From Chiridota heheva (lineage: Eukaryota > Echinodermata > Holothuroidea > Apodida > Chiridotidae), in the NCBI GenBank assembly GCA_020152595.1, contig JAIGNY010004480.1, forward strand, positions 107,501 to 171,500: a stretch of 64,000 nt of DNA. The letters are read 5' to 3'. Below, one piece after another: positions 22,203-32,775 of this stretch. The notes beneath the pieces are model-generated. The model worked only from the letters and a program-made list of their open reading frames with translations, was not told the DNA's origin and did not search any database. A program made the translations under genes and the position numbers. The first letter of the stretch is position 1. The number at the start of each line of letters is the position of its first letter.

Positions 22203-25052
22203 AGCTAGACACACCCCTACCAGAGTCCACCATAATTCATCCCCTTTACCTTTAAAAATGGTTCAAGTACAAAGTTAAAGTTAATCCATCTGAGCCATAG
22301 GGCCAGTGCCTATTGGTGCTTATCTCTATTTAAGAGATTCCTGAGCATATTACTCCCCCTGGATGCTAGTCCTTCACAGCTTAACTACCCAGCAAACTGG
22401 TACAGGTATTCATTTTACAGCTGAGTGAACTAAAGCTCAAGGACACCATGCAGCGTTTGCAGTGGAAGTAGAACCCGGTGTTTTTTTGCATATAATCATG
22501 ACTCCTTAACCACTACACCTTAAGTACAAAGGTACCAAACAGACCTCCATGGTGCAGTGCTTAGTGCTTTGTCCTCTCACCGGCATGTCCCGGGTTGTAT
22601 CCCGGTGGGTCTGCAACCAGTGAGTTCACAACTGGTTATCAAAGGTCGTGGCCGTCTTGATATAATGTCTAGCACTGGATGCTTTTGGGACGTTAGATTT
22701 TGCTATGCTATGCCATGCTATGCTATGCTGTACATTTTTGAATGACATAAAACTCTTTACAACAAAACCTCACAAATTACCTTAACTATAAAGACAACAG
22801 CAAGGATGGATTTATGAACTTCTGCACGAATGCATACAAACTTCACTTTTTTGAACCGCCAAGTGGACTCAAGTTCATCTTAAACACCAGCCTCAATGTT
22901 GGATCGCTGAGGGAAAGTTTGCAATACATATACAGCTCTGTAAGTTTTTTTTCTTTCAAGTTTATAGAATATTTTGTTGTTCTTCTTTTGTTGTACACTA
23001 CCCATGTTAAAGGATAGCAATAAGGGATCCACTGCCTATAACAACCGAAAGTCTTCTCCAGGCACACATATTTTCTGGCTCTTGGCCGTCAATTAGCAAC
23101 CAGAGTTGTAGCAAAATCTTTGTCAAGTGTGGTTGGAGGCTGATACATCTTTAAATTTTAAGTTATGTTGTATAACATTCCTGAAACATGCAGTGTGTAA
23201 GCTAGGCTATAGAAGATAATGGCTTCTATTATAACAATTACATATGCCCTAGAACCATAAAATTCCTTTTTTCAGTAAAATAAGGGGATCATATTGGTTG
23301 GATGCTGAGGTATAAGAAAGACATGGTGAGAACTGCAAAGGGAGCATCAGACTTATTCTGTTTTACCAGTGGATGCTCTTTTTGGGTGAGAGAGAGCCCT
23401 ATGAGGGTGTTTCAGCTGACCTCACGAGGTCACTTGACTTTGTTTACATTGCCCTTTTGTCTGCTGTACACTTATTTAGACTTACAAATGCTTGTATGTA
23501 GTTATATAAGATAATTTTTGTAAGATAGTTATGCCGGAATCTTGCTGTGCCATTGGTTGCGCTAATAGACGTGTGCCGGGATATAAAACGATGTTTTCTC
23601 GATTTCCATCTGATCCTGATCAACATTCGATGTGGGTTTCTGCTGTATGACTCAACTTCTTTCAACCTTCAGTATAGGATTGGCAGTGAGCACTTTATGC
23701 CAGGTGTGTAGGCTTTGTCTGCGTATAACAAACATTTAGATGGCGTTCACCTAAAAATTACTCTTCGTATACCCGGTGAATATATAAAATGTTAGGAAAA
23801 TATGAAGTAAAATTGCTGCCGCTAACAAAAACAATAAAATTTGCTGAACTGCTAGGTAGGTTAGCAGGCAGTACGTGTGATGTGACTCAGCTGTGTGTAG
23901 ACTAGTAAAACGTAATGATGCTTGCTTGACAATTTGGCTTCCAGATGACTTAGAGTCAGGTGATGAAATCCCTCTATAGATGTCTTTTTTTTCTTTTTTT
24001 TCTGTAGAAACTTGTGAAAAGGTGTTCCTTTAGCTGTATGATATGTTTGTCTATATTGCTAGAGCAGCTGTATAGCTTGGAATTAGAAATGTTTGTTAGT
24101 TTATTTGTAATCACAATTTCTATCTATGTTGCATACCGGAATTGACACCAAGTCAAAGACATATTGCACATCAATACACACACAATATTTTACAGTAGGA
24201 CAGAATCAGGATAACAATTTCTAACCCAGGGGTTGGTTAGTGGACAAGATGGTTTGTCCAACCCAGAGTTAGACCTCCCCATCTTGTATGATTGATGACA
24301 ATAATAAGAAACAGAATTGGGAGAAATGGATTTGATCACTTGTTCTTGGGACATTCAAGTTTGTTTAAATGTGGTGTGTGTAGAACGTCCCCTGTACAAA
24401 GATGAGGTCATGCACTAGTTATGTTAGAGTACTCTACATAAGCAGGATTTGGGTGCAGGAGTTAGGTTTTTTCCATATTTATATGTTTTGTATGGCAATC
24501 TTTTTGTATATCTGGTTTTTTTATTTATGATTTTGCCGCCACCCCACTTTCAGTGGGCAAATCCCACTTATAGTACTTTATCTTCTTGAGGATCTTATGA
24601 ATTATTCTGGGCAAAAGTTGTCTCAGCAAGGGTCAATGTTTTATGTGGTCAGAAAAGTGGGACGGGCAGGGTAGGGTTGAGGTAATTTATAAATGAGAAG
24701 TTTGTAGAAGAGGACATTTCTTTAATGTTTTTCAAACATAGCCACTTGAAAAGCTTACTTTAGATTTTCCAAAATATTTTGTTCATAATTATAACAGATA
24801 TTGTGGCAAAAACCTTGACTGTTTTAAAAGTTTTGTTTTCAAGATTGTACCTTTTCCTGTGATACAACTTATCGTTATTAAATTAGCTGAAATTATAGTG
24901 TTAACGGTTATTATTTGCCTGTTTCATTTGCTCTGCAGATATTTGTGGAATATGTGGTAAAGAATCCGCTTTGCCCATTAAATGAACCAATACAAAGTGA
25001 ATTATTCAAACAGAAGCTTGACACTTACATCAAAGGTTTACCTGCATTCTGA
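16380..25052 (+). CDS. TRAPPC1: Trafficking protein particle complex subunit 1 (TRAPPC1/Bet5), complete, four exons
   Basis: Join 16380-16478, 20731-20801, 22801-22939, 24939-25052: 423 nt, 140 aa plus stop. All introns are GT-AG. TRAPPC1 is a small longin-fold subunit of the TRAPP core, which tethers ER-to-Golgi and Golgi vesicles and acts as a Rab1/Ypt1 (and Rab11) exchange factor on Golgi membranes. The N-terminus [20 protein letters not shown] is the Bet5/TRAPPC1 signature. It is followed by [20 protein letters not shown], then [20 protein letters not shown] with SGLKFILNT, then [13 protein letters not shown] and the C-terminal [11 protein letters not shown]. The length is close to the vertebrate protein (about 145 aa). 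The ATG has A at -3. Introns 2 and 3 both come out at 1999 bases. No broken codons are seen, so the gene looks functional. Confidence 0.96.
16608..16677. repeat. Perfect 35-bp tandem duplication in TRAPPC1 intron 1
   Basis: The 35-base unit beginning TCATGATTTTTCCATTGACT and ending CCTGAAAGG occurs twice back to back with no mismatch, indicating a recent duplication. Confidence 0.9.
17172..17458 (-). mobile_element. tRNA-derived SINE family B, copy 2
   Basis: On the - strand the head reads GAGGCTCAGTGGTTAAGGAG (box A-like) and then CCAGATTAGATTCCC (box B-like). The body contains the shared CTGGAGCAAGCAGAGTATTA, CTCAAGGACACACTGCAGG and CAGTGCTTATCCCC blocks on the + strand. It lies in TRAPPC1 intron 1. 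Open frames across it on both strands are incidental. Confidence 0.78.
17665..18234. repeat. 19-bp minisatellite with CATGATCATG palindromes
   Basis: About 27 copies of a 19-base unit GCATGATCATGACACACAG, with variants GATTATG, GCATGCATGATCATG (23 bases) and a shortened GACACAG form. Each intact unit carries the 10-base palindrome CATGATCATG. It lies in TRAPPC1 intron 1. Confidence 0.93.
18235..19940. other. TRAPPC1 intron 1, no recognised feature
   Basis: AT-rich intron sequence. A T-rich/pyrimidine run at 19671-19803 produces an open frame of Phe/Ser-rich text that is not a gene. No other feature is supported. Confidence 0.5.
19941..20503. mobile_element. Long-arm foldback element family FB1, full copy B
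   Basis: The left arm starts AAAGAATTAGTTAAAGAGTC and the right end reads TTGACCCCTGAACTAATCTTT, its inverse. The arms stay similar for about 150 bases on each side (ACAAAATGGTGAAGAAAGCG versus the inverse of AATGCTTTCTTTACTAATTT; GTGTAGAAATGACTG in both). A central unique part contains AGGTGGTATATTATAGATAT. It is about 563 bp long with no coding capacity, in TRAPPC1 intron 1. Related copies are at 8289, 32310 and 62369. Confidence 0.85.
20731..20801 (+). CDS. TRAPPC1: TRAPPC1 exon 2
   Basis: Acceptor TTCTATTCACAG, donor GTATCC. 23 codons plus two bases (TT) that join with C of exon 3 to give Phe. Codes for the first long helix, [20 protein letters not shown]. Confidence 0.94.
21681..22229. 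mobile_element. MITE/foldback family FB2 with internal TTTTGGACCAAAA-type periodicity
   Basis: The left end GTGGCGTGTCTAAGGGTGGC, with TATTGGGGGC, is inverted at the right end (GCCCCCAACAAAAAGCCCCC, an A run, AAGCTAGACACACCCC). Between them is a degenerate tandem of AATTTTGGACCAAAA-like words (21860-22110) on a period of roughly 25-28 bases. A partial copy lies at 61858-62151 in the opposite orientation. It sits in TRAPPC1 intron 2. Confidence 0.7.
22286..22524 (-). mobile_element. tRNA-derived SINE family B, copy 3 (best tRNA-like head)
   Basis: Read on the - strand: box A-like GGTGTAGTGGTTAAGGAGTC and box B-like GGGTTCTACTTCC, followed by the inverse of CAAGGACACCATGCAGCG, TTTTACAGCTGAGTGAACT and GGTGCTTATCTC. 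A family A SINE lies next to it at 22541 on the other strand. Confidence 0.8.
22541..22730 (+). mobile_element. tRNA-derived SINE family A, copy 2
   Basis: AGACCTCCATGGTGCAGTGC (box A region) and CCGGGTTGTATCCCGG (box B region), then the same body as at 11869-12045 (TCACAACTGGTTATCAAAGG, CTTGATATAATGTCTAGCAC). It ends in a longer ATGCT-type run, TGCTATGCTATGCCATGCTA. It ends about 70 bases before TRAPPC1 exon 3. Confidence 0.85.
22801..22939 (+). CDS. TRAPPC1: TRAPPC1 exon 3
   Basis: Acceptor AAAGACAACAG, donor GTAAGT. Codes for the central strands ([20 protein letters not shown]) and the start of the last helix ([12 protein letters not shown]). Ends in phase 0. Confidence 0.95.
23417..23432. 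promoter_or_regulatory. Everted AGGTCA half-sites (ER4-like)
   Basis: TGACCT CACG AGGTCA: two nuclear-receptor-type half-sites in everted orientation with a 4-base spacer, inside TRAPPC1 intron 3 just upstream of the THAP fragment. Sites of this size arise often by chance; no functional evidence is available. Confidence 0.2.
23531..23705 (+). pseudogene. Broken THAP-domain fragment (P-element/THAP family)
   Basis: An ATG at 23531 opens [14 protein letters not shown], then FSRFPSDP and MWVSAV, and a TGA at 23648. In a shifted frame, [10 protein letters not shown] follows at about 23676-23705. The order C-x4-C, RFP, W, then (C)SEHF is that of the THAP zinc finger (C2CH), a DNA-binding module shared by P-element-type transposases and host THAP proteins. 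One zinc Cys is replaced by Gly (RIGSEHF), and there are a stop and a frameshift, so it is dead. It lies in TRAPPC1 intron 3, + strand. No transposase catalytic region was recognised nearby. Confidence 0.72.
23806..23930 (+). repeat. Dispersed repeat R2, copy 1
   Basis: Contains TTTGCTGAACTGCTAGGTAG, GTTAGCAGGCAGTACGTGTG and ATGTGACTCAGCTG. The same blocks in the same order occur at 60745-60845. It begins about 100 bases after the THAP fragment, so it may belong to the same former transposon. Confidence 0.6.
24939..25052 (+). CDS. TRAPPC1: TRAPPC1 exon 4 (last)
   Basis: Acceptor TTTGCTCTGCAG. 37 codons plus TGA at 25050-25052. Codes for [17 protein letters not shown] through TYIKGLPAF. The 3' UTR is not delimited; a weak ATTAAA occurs near 25437. 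Confidence 0.95.
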   Translation: MFVEYVVKNPLCPLNEPIQSELFKQKLDTYIKGLPAF

Positions 25053-27289
25053 TTGGAAAACTTTCAAGGATCAGGTGCCTGGAGAACAAGAGGTTTGTAG
25101 AAGGAAAGATACAAAATGTTATTTATTTTCACTCTGTGGATTGCATTAGGAACTATTGGTGAACTTCTTTAATGCTGATGTGCCACCACAACCATTCAAG
25201 TTTGCATCTTATTTCTGCAAAAACAATTGTATTTGAAAAACATAATTCACACTTCAAAGACATTTTTGGGTTCTGGTCTGTTCAATGTAGGACCAAGACT
25301 CCAAGAGACGGTGAAGTGGTCAAGAAGATGGATAAGAGGAGTAAAGTGTTCACAGCTTCACTGCATGTGACATCAACTTTCACATGGAAGCTGAAATTGC
25401 TTTCAACATATGTCTTGTCATATAGAATTAATATTGCATTAAATGACTGGTGACATGTAGAAGCAAGTTTGCTTTAAATTGATGTTTGACACTCACTAAA
25501 TACTTAGTAATTCCTATTTGTCCAAAATGATTATTGAAAAGTGTGAAAAATGCATTATTTTTAAGTTCAGAATAATCACTTTCTGTGGCGTCCGCAAATT
25601 TATTTTAATATGTGACGTTGCAAGTTGTAGACCCCCACAGGACTGCCTGTGTAAATGCATACAAAGTAATTACAGACCTAAAATGTCGTCAGCATTAATT
25701 TAGGAAATTTCATCCTCTGATACCTCAGATACACAAGATTCCTTTTGAGAACTTGTAGGAGACATTACAGACCCCATAGTATACCTGAAGATGCAATCCA
25801 ACCATAAATGTTTGAGATATCACCGAGGGAAGTTAGCCACTCTGAGCAGCTGAACACGAAGTTCAACAAACCTTCGCGAATGCCTTCACAACACCACAGA
25901 TTTAAGGTAACTTACGAATACATTTTGGAAATAATCAGTGCCTTTCAGTCTTATCCGGTACATGCACTGATTCATACAATTCTCTCCTTTTCATCTAAAC
26001 TATACCATCATGCGGTCTATTTCCTAGAAATCACCATAAGAAAGCTAAAAGTCTTGGCCTACAACTGGAATCAAGCTAGTAGTAGCTGTAAATACACACA
26101 ATACACGCATTGTGTGTATAGGCTAGGCCTACGTACGGCCAGCCGGAAATCAGTGATATCACTTTCCAACTTGACACGTCACTAAATTGTTATAATAGAA
26201 CTTAGAATAGGAAGTTAAGTCGTTTATATGAGCGTCAAAAAAAGGTTTTTGTTGGATTGTAGAAGACAGATATTTTTTTTAACTACATATGTAGTAGTAT
26301 GTTGTTCCAAATGAAAAAATGCATCAGTTGATACCAAAATTGCTACATGTCACCAGTCCTTTACATTAAGAAAGGAGCTTAGAAGGATTTGTCAAATTAA
26401 TTTATCTTACATAAAACATATAGGATTGCACAATTATTCACACCTTTGTGAAAGACTGTCCCCTTTAAGTTTTCTACTGATGGATGAGCAAAGAAGTTAG
26501 CAAACCTTTGTTCAGTAAGGTTTATGAGCAGGGAAATGCTCATAAATTTCAACTTCTAGGAAATACATAATCTGTTAATATTTGCATAAACAGGACATAT
26601 GTAGAGGTGACAACTCGTGTATTTGAGCATTCCACTTTGTGTTATAAATGTTGGGCGATACATTACTGAGCATCCGGCCAAGTTAACATTTGCAAAAATA
26701 GGTTATAGATTAAATTCCTTTACATCACCCATGTTATGTGCAGAATACAAGATAAGAAGCATAGCAAAGGCTCTTTGCAGAGAAGATTTGTATCATTAGG
26801 AGAAACATAATGCTTCGTATTGGGTTCAAAAACGAGGGGTAGTGAGCAACAAGTAAAAATTTTTATCATGGGAAAAATGATACGTTTCAAGAGTGGCTGT
26901 TTCTTCAGGAGCTGAACTTTGTATCATGTTTGTTGGACCAATATTTCATGTTGCCTATTAAAACTTTTGTGAGACTTAAAGTATATGGACAGGTAGCAAC
27001 CACTTTGCATAAATTGATACAAATGCCTTTCATAAACACTCACCACAAACACTTTCTTACAAAATTAATCTCAAAATGTAAAAAATCTGGAATATTTTTA
27101 AATCTCCAAACATATGCTCATTATGTATTGGGTTTTTTGTGATGTGAGGGTAGGACAGTACATTACGTGATCCACTCTGATTGAATGACACACAATGGTA
27201 CGATAACCTGTAGAAATTCTCTATTAACTTTCCTTTTGCCCTATCCCCAATTGTTTACTCACTCAATAAATGAATTATAACTTTTTATC
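25053..27289. other. TRAPPC1 3' flank; no further gene recognised
   Basis: It should include the TRAPPC1 3' UTR. Short open frames here (for example at 25172, 25808, 26617) match no family I know. AATAAA occurs at 27264, too far away to assign with confidence. Confidence 0.4.
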
Positions 27290-28945
27290 ACTCGGAATTA
27301 CTCTTGATTCTAAGCTCTCCTATCACCCCACATCGACACCCTCAAAACCAACTCTCCCAAAATCCTCAACCTCCTCAGGGTCCTCTCCAGCACTTACTAG
27401 GGAGCCACTTATACCGCTCCCTTTCCAGGTCTCAGCTGGACTATGGCAGCTTCATCTACGCCTCCGCCCGCAAACTTTACTTGAGGCACCTCGAGGTTTC
27501 TGAAAACACTGCCCTAAGGCTCTGCCTTGGTGCAACCCATACCACCTCATCACCAGTCTCCACGTAGAGGCCAATGAACTCCACTTTGACCTCAGGTGCA
27601 CCAGGATTGGCCTCTCCTTCGCTGTTCATATCCTCACCGATCCGCGAAACCTTTGCTTCCATTCCATTAGCTCTCCCTCCTTCACCAACCTTTTCAACAT
27701 CAACAAATGCATCCCCCCACCTTTCGGGATCCGGCTGCACTCTCACTTCACTAAGCAAACATCAACATTTTCTCAATTGCCAGACACACTATCTCTCCCA
27801 CGCCCACCTGGGTTATCAATCCCCCAAAGTTTTTCATGGCCTTTCCTCCTACATGAAAGCTCTCTACAACCCGGTCTTCTTTTGCTCCAAATACTGCCAA
27901 CTCAGTAGACATTTCCATGACTTCTCTTTCCTCTTCACTGATGGCTCTACATGGATAGGCTCCTCTGCAGCCCCCACTGCCTGTCCTGGCCTCGCCATCT
28001 CCTCAAGATTGTCCATTGGAGCCTCAATCTACTCTGCTGAAGCAAAGGCCATCCTCCTGGTCTTAAACTTTGTTAACTCTCCTTCCGCCCCCGTTTCATC
28101 ATCTTCTCTGACTCTAAATCTGTTCTTACTGGCATCCTCAACATGCTCTGGTTCAATCCACTCATCCTACAAATCCTCAATTACCATCACGCTCTTTCCT
28201 CCTCAGGGGAATTTTTTTTTATAATAATTCTGGATCCCCAGTCACGTTGGCATTCCTGGTAACAAGAGAGCCAACAGAGCCACCAACAACGCTCTGTCGA
28301 ATCACATCTCTCCTTTTCCTCTCCTGCACTCAGACCTCTGTTTCTCCACTTCCAGCTACTTTAGTAAGACCTGGAAAGACACCTGGAATTTCGACACCAG
28401 TAACAAACTTCACACTATCAAACCCAAAGTCAGGACCAACATCCCTTGGACAGTTGCAACCGCAGGAAGGGAGGATGTAGTAATCACCCGCATCCGCCAC
28501 ACCTTTCTTACCCACTCTCACCTACTCTCCGGCTCCCTTGCTCCTCTCTGCCCTATATGCAACACCGATCCCTTGATCAAGCATATCCTCTTAACCTGAC
28601 CCATATACCTGAACGCCAGATCACGCCTCTCCCCCTCCATCTCAATTTCCGATCTTTTCAAGAACAATCCTACCTCCAACTTCATACCCTTTCTCCGCAT
28701 CAGCAATTTATTCCACCTGATCGAAACCTCCCTTTCCTTCCTTTTTTTGCCCTACCTTCCTTTTTTTGCCTTACCTTCCTTTTATTACCTTAATTTCTTT
28801 CCCTTATTCACCTTCTCCCCCTCCTTCCCTTTATTCCACCTCTCTGTCCTCTCTCTCCTAACTCAAACACCTTAGTTTCTAACACCCTCTTGGCACATTT
28901 AACTCTGACTGCCGCGGTGCCGTTAAACATCAACAAACCAAACCA
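27290..28945 (+). mobile_element. Jockey-type LINE with RNase H, 5'-truncated copy 2
   Basis: Starts within the RT thumb (FLGITLDSKLSYHP near 27285-27325). The RNase H domain is at about 27930-28290 (FLFTDGSTWIGSSAA; YSAEAKAILLVLNF; FWIPSHVGIPGNKRANRATN). The C-terminal region is at 28380-28600 (VVITRIRHTFLTHSHLL; CPICNTDPLIKHILLT). The 3' end, GTTAAACATCAACAAACC near 28925-28940, resembles that of copy 1. It is frameshifted in several places. The domain order and the shared THLTHSHLL-type motif show that this is the same family as 1915-6118. Confidence 0.87.
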
Positions 28946-29839
28946 TAACATTTTTAAATTGAATTTATTGATACCATTTTTGTACAATCATTTATTCTTA
29001 ATTTTGTTCCAAAAATACTTGTATACATGCACTAACGTTATGTGAAAGTTACAGTGTACGATACAGTTATACCTACAGCCTGGTGTAGTGAGTTGGCCAA
29101 TCATAAAGAAATAGACATACTGGAACTGAACTTGAATCGATATTTCCTCTTTATCCACAAGAAAATGTCACACATTAATTAATAATACCATTCATAGTTA
29201 GCAAATTTAAGTTGAAGCAGTAAACAGGTAACGTCCTAGTAAAGTGGTGCAACTTTGGCAAATGATTTTTGATGTAGCCTGCCATTACGGCACAGCTGAC
29301 AGAGTGACTCACTAGTGCTATACAGTGAAAGTTATGCATTGTAGGTGCTGGTACTTATTCTCACATCACACATCTTTTATTAATAGCGGAAGTCCAGCCG
29401 TTTCTTGGGGCATACTTTTTCTCGAATATCTCAGAAATGAGTGGAAATTTTTGATAGAAATTTGAAATGTTCAGAATAAGGAACATATTTATGGCAAAAT
29501 CTCTACCTGTCCATATACCTTTAATACTTTTTAGTTTGAATGAATCTGTAACCAACATGTCCTTGGTTTTATGTCAATTTTTCCACTGTTCAGGATAAAA
29601 TTTTCAGGAATGACCTTTTCACCATATGATGACCCTACACATGTCCCCCATCTAAAAAACAATAATACAAATTAGTTCAAACAAAAGGTCAGGTATTTTA
29701 ATTTCTTACACTCATTGTTTGTTTTGTTGTCATTACAGAGAAAAGTAAAGTCCAAACAATAAAGCATTGTGTATATTCCATTTATTAACAACAATACAGC
29801 ATGGTTCTTGCAATGGTTAGGTTCCGCACGCCATTAAAG
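28946..29839. other. No gene or repeat recognised
   Basis: AT-rich sequence with short open frames only. Nothing supported on either strand. Confidence 0.4.
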
Positions 29840-30312
29840 CAGGGTTTGAAATTTTAAAATTTTCACTACTGTTCCACAGAACAGTACTTTCTCAAATAAC
29901 ACTGTTCTGGATCAGATTTTACTGGTCCAACTATTTTGCTGATAACAGGACAAATTCCTTTCTTCAATATGAGCTTTATTAACAACTACTTCCATGGTTT
30001 ATATGTGCAAATATATGTCGGTTATTAGTATTTACATGATGTAGCATCAAGTTGCGTACAATCGTACACATGCAAGCAGCCTTGCATTCATGATTAAATG
30101 TGTTGACAATTGTAAGGAAGGTGGGAATAGCTTTTTTTTACAGGAAGAAATTCTTTTTATGATATACTTGTTTGACAACATGCATTTCATTTTAGCAGAA
30201 ATGAAGTTGTTGATTATTGATGCCACATGCTTGTGAAAAGAACACTGTTCCATGTTTGAAAATTCACTGTTCCTGCATAAGCAGCACTGTTCTAGGAACA
30301 GTAGGAAATTTG
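29840..30312. repeat. Dispersed repeat R3 rich in CACTGTTC/GAACAGTG words, intact copy
   Basis: About 470 bp flanked by clusters of ACTGTTCCA, GAACAGT and similar words (29868-29910; 30243-30303). Internal text includes TGATAACAGGACAAATTCCT and GAAATTCTTTTTATGATATA. A second copy is split between 59152-59360 and 61351-61545. The ends look like short inverted words rather than a classic long TIR. Confidence 0.72.
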
Positions 30313-30919
30313 ACCGTTGTATAAACAGAATAGATTTTGAAAGGGCAGCTTTAGTGCTACATTTAGAAGCAATGAAATTGGTTCATTGCAATAGGTGCAT
30401 TGTATGACCAGTCTCAACTCTGGTTGTGTTCTCATTCGGAGCTGGAAAAATCTTTGGTTCTAGCGGTTATAACTGTGGGAAAATCAGGAAGTTGCAGGAA
30501 GAAATAAAATTATTCAAAAAATGCATATATATTATTTTTAAAAAGATTTTTTGAGGAAACAACTGTGGTAAATATGTGCTCGAAAAACGCCCCCCCCCCT
30601 TCCCCCATGTAATTGTGGTATGAAAAGTATATTAATTGCAAAGGAGGGCAGCATATAAAGATGAATTCACTACAGTAATATTATTCCTGCCATGATTTTT
30701 TGTGGGAAGATTTTCAAAAATTTTATTCAAAAGCATGGGAAATTTTATAATTAGTTCCAACTTGGCTCTCACTTATCTCTGGATCATGATCCCTGATGAT
30801 AAACCAGCTCGCTTTCGCTGATTATAGAAAATACCATGTGTTCTTACCTGAGTGCTAGCTTACAATCAGACCCACTGCTGGCAATCTTATCTTGGGGCAT
30901 AAATGAACCAGATTTTAAC

Positions 30920-31085
30920 ATCAAATTGGTAAAATTGAAGGTAAAATTGGTAAAATTATTGGAAGTTTTTGTTAAATTGGGCAACCGTTTTCAAAAATTG
31001 AAGAAACTTTCCCCCAAATTAACAAAGTTTCTTGAAAATTGAAGGAGATTTCCCCCAAATTGAAGGAGATTTCCCAATTAGCAGC
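30920..31085. repeat. Quasi-periodic A/T-rich block (AAATTGAAGGAGATTTCCCC words), block 2
   Basis: Irregular tandem of AAATTG..GAA and TTTCCCCCAAATTGAAGG words with a spacing of about 20-25 bases. It resembles blocks at 36600-36800, 50430-50770, 54990-55345 and 59700-60260. Confidence 0.6.
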
Positions 31086-32309
31086 AACGTTTGAAGAATT
31101 TTTTTTACCAACACCAACTAAAATATTGTGGGGAAGGGGGGGTGATGAAATGGACAGTTTTGCTGAAGCAACGGTCCACTTAAGGATCATTTGAAGGGGT
31201 CTGGGGGAAAAGCACTGCGATTTTAGGCATTCCATTAGTTGTTCTGCTTCTTAAAGTTTCAAACAGTCAGACCCGACCTGATAAATAACCAGGTCGGGTC
31301 AGATTTTTCCTATTTATTTTCTTTATTCTGAAAACCTTAGTTGTTGTGGAAGTTGGTGCTGAGTATCATATCAGCAATGGATGAAGTCCTTATTGTGTGG
31401 TTATTTTAATTAAGATAAAGTGGTCTTTCTATTTTCTACATTAAGTTTGTGGTTATGATTTGCTGCAACAAATTTTTTAGGAGAAGGACAAGTCATGCCT
31501 GGGCTTAAAATCATGCCTAAAAATGCAGTCACCTTGCTTCATCCAAATTACAAGTCTCGATATCCAAAAAATAGTAGACATTTTACAACCAAACTTTTCT
31601 GGAGGGCTAAGCATAACTTTAGTCCCCCATCCCCTAATTTTCTTGTTGAGGACTGTGCCTCCCCCTTTCACCCTGGTTCCGCCGCCAGTATTAGCCAGTA
31701 CAATTTTCCGCTAACCTAGAAATTAAGTTTTGGGGCTCTTGTTCCACCTGAGAGGTCACCCTTCCTATGACCCTGGCTGGAGGAATGGGGATTTGCTTTT
31801 CATTTTAATTAAGTTTTTTGGTATGTTTGTGATTTTCTGTAACTGAATATATGTTGATATGTCTACAAATCAATAAAGTGTATGGAGTATGAACAATTGT
31901 CACTACCCATGACTACTTTTCTTTTCTCTACCTTGTTCTTTATCCATATTCATATTGCTTCTAGTTAGACTTGTAAGGACAAATTGTTATCAATTTTTTC
32001 ATATTTGTACTCAAAATCTTTCTTTTCATCTTCTGTATTTTGTATTCTTTAGATATTCCTTATTCCATATATCTAATGAGTACAAGAACAAGAATTCCTC
32101 AAAATATATTTAAAAAAGTTGTAACAAAAGGAAGTGGTGTGTTTGAGTCCGGGAGTCCTGTCCCCATGAGTTAAGTCATGGGGGTCAATAGGATCAAATA
32201 ACTGTTGAACCACTTCTAAAATTATCATAGGACCAAGAAAGGTCAAATGTTGACAATTCATATAACAAAGTAGAGAGAACTTTGATCTTGTCTTTGAGCA
32301 ATTACCATT

Positions 32310-32670
32310 TTTGTTAATGTATTTTAAAGAAAGTTTATTTGATTTTTTTCACTATTTGAATGATTTTTTCTGTAACGTTCTTCAGGTGGTATATTATAAA
32401 TACCCTTCCTAGATTCAGTTTTACTACTTTTTAGACATATCCCATTGCTTTTAAGCCACAAAATCACAGGACAAAATATGATAAATACATCAAGATCATC
32501 AGGAATCTGAGGCTATGACATCACAACTAGTCTTCTTTCAGTGGTTTTTAATCTATACAAATGATACCAAACTTTAAACTTAAATATCTTCTTAACAGAA
32601 TAAGATTTCTGTATGCTTTCTTCACCATTTTGTTTGTTTGAAAATCCTCTTTCATTAAGATAGACTTGCT
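32310..32670. mobile_element. Foldback element FB1, copy C (middle plus right arm)
   Basis: Matches the central and right portions of the copy at 19941-20503: TTTAAAGAAAGTTTATTTGA, AGGTGGTATATTATAAATAC, TGACATCACAACTAGTCTTC, ATGATACCAAACTTTAAACT and CTTCACCATTTTGTTTG. The left arm is absent, so the copy is truncated. Confidence 0.8.
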
Positions 32671-32694
32671 TATGGCGGTGGAAAGTTCAAAAAG

Positions 32695-32775
32695 TGCCCT
32701 ATTTTAGAAAAAGAAAGGTGGTTGCCCTTTTTCAGAAGGAAAAGTGACCTTTCAAAGAGGACAAGTGCCCTGTTT
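32695..32775 (-). repeat. Dispersed repeat R1 fragment (inverted)
   Basis: Short run of AAAAGAAAGGTGGTTGCCC, TTTTTCAGAAGGAAAAGTG and ACCTTTCAAAGAGGAC, the inverse of the A-rich tail of repeat R1 at 10000-10110. Confidence 0.5.

Noticed and set aside
25172-26800. Coding remnants of a P-element transposase downstream of TRAPPC1
   Set aside because: Open frames at 25172, 25518, 25808 and 26617 show no transposase motif that I can recognise.
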